Below are positions 5,924-6,576 of a DNA stretch of 6,576 nt, piece by piece. The notes beneath the pieces were generated by a model. It searched no databases. It had not been told where the DNA came from and saw only the letters and a list, made by a program, of their open reading frames with translations. The stretch covers positions 1-6,576 of the forward strand of contig DAIDTZ010000088.1 in assembly GCA_027456925.1 (NCBI GenBank). The letters run 5' to 3'. Each line of letters begins with the position of its first letter. Position 1 is the stretch's first letter. Source of the stretch: Nitrospirota bacterium. GTDB lineage: Bacteria; Nitrospirota; UBA9217. The position numbers were made by a program, and so were the translations under genes.

Positions 5924-6286
5924 CTACTTTTTCTGAATGCTGTAGAGATATTCAACGACATCGTCTACTTCGGCATTCGTGAGAAGTTTGTTCGGGCCGA
6001 AAGGCGGCATTATGGTGTCCGGATCGAACGCCCTTGCGTCCCATACCCACTGCCGTACCGTGCCCCTGTCCTTTTCCGTAAATCCCTGCATGGACGCTAC
6101 AAGATCCGGCCCCACATCTCCCGGGAACTCCATGTTGGGAATGACGTGGCATGCCGCGCAGTTTCCGAGGTTTTTTGCCTCAACAATTTTCTTGCCGTTC
6201 TCGGCGTTGCCTGCGGCCGGCGCAACCGCCGGCAAGGCAGCAAGTGCGAGAGCCAGGCTGAATGCGGTAACAGTACCGATCTTCAC
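5924..6286 (-). CDS. soxX: SoxX, monoheme cytochrome c subunit of the SoxAX complex
   Basis: From the preferred GTG start the product is 120 residues. It is the electron-accepting small subunit of periplasmic SoxAX. Residues 1-26 form a Sec signal (KIGTVTAFSLALALAALPAV, cleavage near APA or AAG). The class I cytochrome c fold carries NCAACH at 42-47 (CxxCH heme motif), GPDLVASM after it, the sixth-ligand motif TIMPPFGP with Met93, and a last helix (TNAEVDDVVEYLYSIQ). The GTG at 6284-6286 has AAAGGAGG seven bases upstream and opens directly with the signal peptide. An in-frame ATG at 6344-6346 also has AAGGAGG but only 4 bases away, and would add 20 basic residues before the hydrophobic core. 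The outermost ATG (6379) has no support. The identification is secure; the start is less so. Confidence 0.93.
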   Translation of the reverse strand: MKIGTVTAFSLALALAALPAVAPAAGNAENGKKIVEAKNLGNCAACHVIPNMEFPGDVGPDLVASMQGFTEKDRGTVRQWVWDARAFDPDTIMPPFGPNKLLTNAEVDDVVEYLYSIQKK

Positions 6287-6293
6287 TTGTTTT

Positions 6294-6301
6294 CCTCCTT
6301 T
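6294..6301 (-). promoter_or_regulatory. soxX ribosome binding site (supports the GTG start)
   Basis: AAAGGAGG on the minus strand is followed by a 7-base spacer and GTG at 6284-6286. A second AAGGAGG at 6351-6357 sits 4 bases before the in-frame ATG at 6344-6346, so two initiation sites are possible. Confidence 0.7.
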
Positions 6302-6407
6302 CTTTTTGCAATGATTTGACTTGGCGGGCGGGAAACCTTTTACCATAACGCCTCCTTCCCCTCCGGCTCCCTGGCGCACCGCCTCGCCGAAACTCGAAAA
6401 CCTTTTT

Positions 6408-6576
6408 TTATTTGGCGCAAAAGGCGCTCATGCCCACTTCATGGCAAAGCAGATCTTTAAAATCCTCTTTCGTCACCACACCGGGGATCCTCAGAAGCAC
6501 CTTCTCCCCCGGGCCCTTGAAAATAACGGGCGGGATCCAGAAAACCTTGTATTTTTTTTTATACTCAACGCCCGTC
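6408..6576 (-). CDS. Thioredoxin-fold protein, C-terminal part (SoxW-like; cut by window edge)
   Basis: The last 55 residues are present; the start and the expected C-x-x-C site lie outside the window. The fragment reads TGVEYKKKYKVFWIPPVIF, with the strand and cis-proline element (WIPP) that follow the active site in thioredoxin folds. KGPGEKVLLRIPGVVTKEDF follows, a hairpin, strand and final helix typical of the thioredoxin C-terminus. It ends with an unusual tail carrying two cysteines (LLCHEVGMSAFCAK). A thioredoxin-like SoxW is often encoded in sox clusters and reduces Sox thiols through SoxV/CcdA, and the location before soxX fits that. The stop is a TAA about 60 bases before the alternative soxX ATG. 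Cytoplasmic or periplasmic location cannot be judged without the N-terminus. Confidence 0.72.
   Translation of the reverse strand, partial: TGVEYKKKYKVFWIPPVIFKGPGEKVLLRIPGVVTKEDFKDLLCHEVGMSAFCAK

Noticed and set aside
6411..6428. GCGC-containing hairpin at the end of the thioredoxin-fold gene
   Set aside because: The stem is only four base pairs and there is no U-tract on the minus strand, so it is not a convincing terminator.
6551..6560. Run of T residues near the right edge
   Set aside because: It is the antisense of AAA lysine codons in the thioredoxin-fold frame (EYKKKYK), not a terminator.

Overview
The window carries a sulfur-oxidation (Sox) gene cluster. Every supported gene lies on the minus strand, so transcription runs from the right end of the window to the left. 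In that order the genes are: the C-terminal end of a thioredoxin-fold protein (cut by the window edge), soxX, soxY, soxZ, soxA, soxB, a YeeE/YedE-family sulfur-compound transporter, a secreted DUF302 protein, a small unrecognised reading frame, and the N-terminal end of a second DUF302 protein (cut by the left edge). From soxX to the first DUF302 gene the genes are tightly packed. Most have a strong AGGAGG-type ribosome binding site, and the transporter and DUF302 genes overlap by 4 bases (ATGA).

The organism is a Gram-negative-type bacterium: the Sox proteins carry Tat (SoxY, SoxB) or Sec-like (SoxX, SoxA) export signals, consistent with a periplasmic c-type cytochrome pathway. No soxCD genes are present, and the place after soxB is taken by the transporter. 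An intergenic stretch holds a short CTTTGCGG tandem repeat of a kind I associate with Desulfobacterota and Nitrospirota genomes. This is only a hint, and I cannot name the taxon from sequence alone.

How the genes work together (family knowledge plus inference): SoxAX, a c-type cytochrome complex, joins thiosulfate oxidatively to the C-terminal cysteine of SoxY, which is held by SoxZ. SoxB, a di-manganese hydrolase, then releases the terminal sulfone as sulfate. The remaining sulfane sulfur on SoxY would normally be oxidised by SoxCD. With none here, it is probably stored or passed to another route. The YeeE/YedE transporter with its conserved cysteines and the co-translated secreted two-cysteine DUF302 protein are candidates for moving that sulfur or thiosulfate across the membrane. 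The thioredoxin-fold protein upstream probably keeps Sox thiols reduced.

Outside the main operon, the left 500 bases hold a stop-proximal hairpin, the tandem repeat, a 64-residue open frame of uncertain status, and an extended -10 promoter candidate in front of the second DUF302 gene. I see no mobile element, CRISPR array, tRNA or rRNA. I found no undescribed multi-gene system; the least understood part is the transporter/DUF302 module at the distal end of the sox operon.
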